Shown one piece after another: positions 24,201 to 30,200 of a stretch of 64,000 bases of DNA (position 1 is the stretch's first letter; every line of letters begins with the position of its first letter). The stretch is from Liolophura sinensis (Eukaryota > Mollusca > Polyplacophora > Chitonida > Chitonidae): assembly GCF_032854445.1 (NCBI RefSeq), contig NC_088300.1, positions 67,990,984-68,054,983 on the forward strand. The letters run 5' to 3'. Both the position numbers and the translations under genes were made by a program. The notes beneath the pieces are model-generated. The model saw nothing but the letters and a program-made list of their open reading frames with translations, was not told the origin of the DNA and did no database searches.

Positions 24201-27200
24201 CCAGCGACGACGATGGCTGTCTTCTCCGCATCGTGATTCTTTTGGTTTGGTTCTTCAGAGGTTCTTCAGCCGCTTTGCGGCGCGCAGCGACATGCTGAAC
24301 GCGCGCGGTGGGTGGTGGGACGTTTTCTTGCGGCTTTACGATCCCGTGGTCAGGTGTGCGCTTGTGCAGTGGGCGACACTTTAGCGTTCACACCCTCATT
24401 GGTGCCTAGCTTCTTGTCCTGTGTGGCCACGACGATTTTGTTGTTGTAGTTCGCCACATAGCCGATCTGCAGAAGCATGTCGCTTGGGGCCATATATATG
24501 CCTATGCCATACACAAAGTCTACAGCGCTCCCGGCATACTGTAGCACGTCCTGGTAGCGTTTGATAGCAGACGGAAGGTCGACGTTCGCGGTAAACTGTC
24601 GAAGGCTGTGCCCGTGCCTACAATACGCGCCCTTGTTTGCGCTTAGGCGCCTAGAATAGCCCACACGTATGTCCGGATGGAATCATTTAGGCGCTCTACG
24701 CCCGGCTGCGTGAATCCTTGGGATGTGTCGACAATGAACGCCGCCCAAGCCTCCTCGGCGTCTTGCTCGATGTAGTCGACGTGGAGCGCTGTAGGCTTTC
24801 TAGAGAACGCCAATGGGGCTGTAGCCCGTTCTCGTGATATAGTAATATGCACTCCGAGGCCGTGATTTACCCCATTGCGCCTCCAGTCTGTGTGCGCATC
24901 TACGCGGAACTCCCTACAAATCCTCTCATAGGCCCTCTCGTCGTAGGGGTTTTTGAATGTCGCCCACGCTCTGTCTTGCGGCAGGGGGGCCTTTATCTCT
25001 TCCAAGATCCGCCTAACTTGGTAATACACATGGAACGTGTACAGGGCCCTTATTCGTTGGTCGGGGGCGAGAAGATGGTCTTTTGCAGAGACACCACAGC
25101 CGGTGGTTGCGCACCAGACCGCGAAGTCCACTTGGTTCTGCCAGAATTGCATAGTATTGGTGTTCCAGGCCCGAGCAATTTCATTATCGGTTTTTTTTGG
25201 CAGCCGGTACTTGGCCAACACATCTGTGAACTGGACTGGAAAGGCCTTCTTTTTATCGATGTAGATGTCAAATCGCGTGAGCTGCTCTGCGTGGGTTTGG
25301 ATACTATGAAATGCCCCAGCCTTGTAAGTGGCCTCTCTATTGAACATGTAAGCCTCGCTGTTCATCGTGGCTAAGATGTTCATCACATTGACTGACATTC
25401 TAAATGGGGCACAGCACACGCTGCCTCATGCCCTTAAGAAACCTCGACAGCCGCCTTAAAACCGCCCTTCGCGAGATAACATTCTACCTGTCCTGGGTGA
25501 ATATCCCCTCCGGAGTGGGCTTCTTGCTTGAGGGCAAACGTGTTGAAGTGCCGACGGGCTACTACAATGTCTGTACGCTGGACAAGGACATATGGGGTTT
25601 CTCTGGGATTGAATGAAGCCACGGGCCGCTTAGTCCTTACCCTCCCTAGAAATGCCTTAATAATACTCCAAGAGCTTGCCCCCATCTTAGGGTTCTCCGA
25701 AGGGATGACGTCCATAAGGGGGGACTGTGGAGGGTGAAAAGCTACCTAACTTGGTCTTCGTGCATTTAGATGAACTGAGCACCTCAGAAAACGTGAGAAT
25801 AACCTCAGATTTCGGTGGCGGTTCCACACTACTTAAAGCCTTCGCCGTGACTGGTGAAGGGATTAACTGCGGGAAGACGGTTTCATTTCCCAACCCACAG
25901 TACAAAACCTTGCGCGCCGACTATATAACGCACTTGACCGTGGCACTTTTAGACAAAGACGGCAAGTATATGAATGTAGGGTACCTCAGTACTACCCTAG
26001 AAATACAATGAGTATGGTGGACGCAGCCGGTCCCAGGTCTGCGTGCCTGTCTTTAAGCGACTTGGTAGATGTGTCGGAGTTCGAACTTCAAGGCCAGGAA
26101 GGTAAAATCTACGCCTTCCAGTTTCAAAGTGGCAAGTACAACCGCATAAAGATTACGGGGGGGGGGGGGTAAGCAGAACCTACCACGTTTGCTCCCCTTG
26201 AAGATGTCTCATCCTCTGCAGAGCAAGAGCGCAGGTCGCCGTCTTAGGCGATTGAAGAACAAAAACTCTCATTAGTTCGCTTTGAAGACCGCTTTGTTCT
26301 TGCCAGAGCTCGCGACACCGATTGGATGATAGATGTGAAGGTGACCCCGATGTCGGTCCAGGCCACCGTGATCGATTTGAAAAAAGTTTTCAACTCCGGA
26401 ACCTATTTCGTGTCGTACGTACCAACCAGCCGCTGTCTTCTAGACTTGGGACAGAAGAGGCCGCTTCGTACTAAAGGCGCCGCCGGGTGTAGAGAACTTG
26501 CGTCTTACCGCGCAAACCGATTTTAAGTCCGCACTACCACTACTAAACGCTGGATCTATACTTATCTTCGAGATCATACTTGGCGCGGACAGTCGCCGTT
26601 GCACCTTGATTACCGGGTTGAAACTAAGGTGGCCTGTAGAGCACAGTGGAAAGGATCTCAGACTTATGATCAAATTACCGGCCCAGGGCGACCCAGTCAT
26701 CCGGAGCTCTCTCGAGGATATACGAGTCGTCACAGGGGGCGTTTTAAATCTCGATGAAATCTATTTAGACTGCGCCATAAGCCTTTACCGCTTTCGTGTT
26801 AGTAATCCCGATGACAATTTAGAGCTAACCGACGTTATTGATTCGTAGGACGGACAATATGGGGCGTCTGTATCCGACGATCACGGATGAAGACTCCTTG
26901 CGGACGATTACGAATGACCACCCCTTGGTCCCGACCGCGCCGACGATTATGGTCGAAAACACCCTTGGCCCCGACCGCGCCGCCGGAGGGCGTGACGCAC
27001 GCCCATCGCCTGCAGTATATCAGCGAAATACAGAGGCAGCTTGAATCTGAGCGAGATCTCCGCCGGGCCTTGTACAAAAAGTACCGGCGTGGTGTCTTGG
27101 CCACCGAGGCCCTTGATTCAGCCATGCTCACGGCCGGTTTTGGCCTAGGGGTTGTTGGCGTGGGGCTACTCACAACGATAATTGCAACCCCTGCTGTCTT

Positions 27201-30200
27201 GGCCATGGAAGCTGCGGCCCTAGCTTGCGGTGTCTTAAATGTCGCCGGAAAATTCGTTAGCCGCCAGCTTCACGCAAAGGCCAAGAAACATAATGATATA
27301 CGGCTGTTGGCTGAGGCCAAACTTAACAGCATCCGTGCGCAGGTATCTACGGCATTATCTGATGGTGTTATTTCAGACGTAGAGTTCAAGCAAATCGTTC
27401 AGGAGCTCAAGAACTACTCTGATCTGAAGCAGGAGATACGCGTTAAGTCTCGTAAGGTATTCAAAGCCGTAGAGATCGATGAAAGCACGAAAAAACAGCT
27501 TATAGATCGCGGCCGAAAACTAGCTCGGCAAGAGCTGAAAAACGCTCTTTCCGAATAATGTTCTGGGGAGGTGTCCATGGGGGACTTGTTTGGAACCAGG
27601 GCAACCCCCATGCTATGTCTCGAGAGCCCCGGGGTCAGGGCATTAGTCAAGATCTGACAATAGGGCGTCCAAAAGGCAGGGGGTTTGGGGGCTGTCGCTT
27701 GAGGCCCCTGTAACAGTTACACCACTTCACATTAAAATGCAACAGAACCAAATCAGAATACAGTATACATAGCTCTTACAACTGAGACTGAGAACAGGCA
27801 AAATTATCACCACTGAATCTGTGACTGTCACTCACTAAAAAGAGTAGTGTTACCAATCATCATACGATTTGAGCAGCTAAGTCACAGTAGGTAGAAATAA
27901 ACTTTGTAAAATACAAAAAACAAAAACAAAACAAGAAACAATTCAAATACACGTACTATCAGTCACATATCTATGTCGAGAAATTAACTTTTGGCACGGT
28001 GACACAGTAGTGCATGTCAAACATCATTTCTGTCATCTGAATACATATATGAATACACTTTGAAAACTTACATGTTAGAAAAATATTTACAATCTAGTAT
28101 ACATACATATAATGTTAATACACTTTGAAACAGTGTACTGGCTAGCCTGGTGCCTGTGGGTAAAAAAAAAAATCTGCCCAGAGTGGGGCTCGAACCCATA
28201 GTCCAAAAAAGCAAAAGGCCTGGTTTATAGCTCTGCCTTGTTAACCAATTAATCACCACCCTAACGGCGGGCTCCGGATTTTGTGCGCTAGCGACCACCG
28301 TTAGGGGGGTTAATTGGCGCTGACACATCCCACTACCTTTGGGCCATCTACAACACCCCTTGGTAAGGTCTCTCTGCCCCCGAAACTGTCGAAAGTTGCA
28401 GAGATTCCTAGAAGTGCGTAGAGCCCGGCGCATATGCAGGGAATGTATTCATATACTACATATACAGGAGACCAGATCGGATTTGAGCTAGCAAACATCC
28501 CCTTATATATGTAGTATATGAATATACCCCTTACACACAGCGCCTTTCCCACCTCTGTCAGCCGACTGAGCTATATCCCAGGACCCACGAAACATAAGCT
28601 ATATTGGAAGGACTTTTCCGCACAAACAAAATATCTCCAATCCTCCTAAAAAAAATACTGATCTTATTCAAACAAGACACGCTTGAAAAAGACTGTCACA
28701 TTAGTTTTCATAAAAACCCGTAGTTTAAGCCCTATCCTGGGGGAGAAAATGAGCTGAATCACCCTGTTGTGCAACACAGCCGGCTTATATATAGACTATA
28801 CGCCTTATCTGTTAAATGCAACTAGGTCGCCTCATATCAATGTGTGTGTGTAGGCTAGACTTGTAAATAAGCGTGACTTGTAAATAAGCGCCTAAGGGGA
28901 ATTAGGGGGAAAGCAGGGAATGGGGGTTGGGAATCTCTATTTGTTATGGGGAGGGCCCCAGGGGAAGGTGTGCCAGAACCCTTATTGCATATACTACTAA
29001 TAGTGTTGAGGGCACTGAATAACTAAATACAGTTGGCTCAGTCATAAAGGCCTACCATATGCTTACACAACAGCTTACACAACGCACTGAATTTTTTTTT
29101 CTCACGGACAGGAAGAGAAACTGGAGGTGGCTAAAAAGCATGGCGCTGATAAAACTGTATTGTGGAATAGTGACGGTGAGTAACTTAATGGTATAACGAT
29201 CCAATATCAGAGTCAGAAATCGTTTTGAATTGTGAATTCGTGAATTACAAAAATTGTAAAAATTGGATACTTGGTGGAGTGGTCGAAAAATGATCTGATA
29301 TGATCCTGACCAATAAGAGCACAGGTTTGATTCCAGTTACGGATGAGTCTGATGCTGTTTTAAATTTAAATCTGTAAGGTTCAAACCAAAGGGTTATGCA
29401 GGTTTAATTACGTTTACTGACAAACTATCCTATTTGTGACATGATGAAGCAGAGTGATTTTCAGCGAATATTGGGGTGCAAAAATACGAGGGTCGCCGAT
29501 TGCTTAATTTTTCTCACCGTCGCCATCACAAGAAGAGGGGACCTCGGTGAAAATAATTTGACAACGTAGCGTGCAGGTTCGTACTTCAAATCTAAGTTGA
29601 CAAAAGTCGGTTGTTTCCTTTGTACATTCGACCCATAAAATTTACCGTCATTGAATAAATGAAAAATTTTTGAGTATTGCTGCTTTAAATGAACAGCGAA
29701 ATAAATAAATACGAGGCCACACGAACAAGGAGAGCACGGGGGAAAATTCCGTGTCCACGATCGAGATTGACGTCAAAGTGCATCTAACTTAGCTGATTGG
29801 GCTATGTCCCACTCCGCCGCAGCGGTAGTAAAAGCGGTGTTAAACACCAATGAGTTAAATGAATTATTTAAGAAATGCTGATGAACATTTAACCCCTATA
29901 TTGGCTTTCCGGCTTATCTTGACTATACATATACTGGATCAATCCAGTTCGTTCATGGCATTCATGCCTTTAGCTCAAGCCAGCTGAGGCGCTCACAGAA
30001 AATTTCACTAACCCTAACGAGTTGAACTCGTTCTTTATATTTGGTATACATTGATTCTAATCCGAAGTGCAGAAAAGGTAAAGCCGACATGGGTAAACCA
30101 ACCAACCGTTTAAATTTTGGAATCAAAGAAGTCAAACCAAGTTTTGAATTTGAACTTCCACCAAGTTACGACCCAGTCTTAGGCCTACTAACATATTTAG

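Larger units (their letters stand above)
27559..28905. other. Polinton right non-coding arm
   Basis: No convincing gene lies between the last ORF and the right terminal repeat. The arm is AT-rich and includes two tRNA-like segments (entered separately) and a direct duplication 'acttgtaaataagcg' at about 28859 and 28876. The 121-residue frame at 28068-28433 crosses the tRNA-like text and is not credible. Confidence 0.55.
13562..28998 (+). mobile_element. Polinton/Maverick (adintovirus-like) element, near complete, 15.4 kb
   Basis: It is bounded by inverted terminal repeats that start 'agtagtatatgcaata' at both ends. It carries the diagnostic Polinton set: protein-primed family B DNA polymerase, retrovirus-like integrase, FtsK/A32-type packaging ATPase and a double jelly-roll-type major capsid protein, plus a penton-like ORF and several small conserved ORFs. 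Such elements are virus-like self-synthesising transposons, and adintoviruses have the same gene set. It is inserted in the long intron of the alcohol dehydrogenase gene, with the polymerase in the gene's sense direction. Polymerase, integrase, ATPase and several + strand genes carry stops or frameshifts, so this copy is dead. Target duplication is unclear: TATAG on the left against AATAG on the right. No adenain-like protease was found. Confidence 0.92.
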
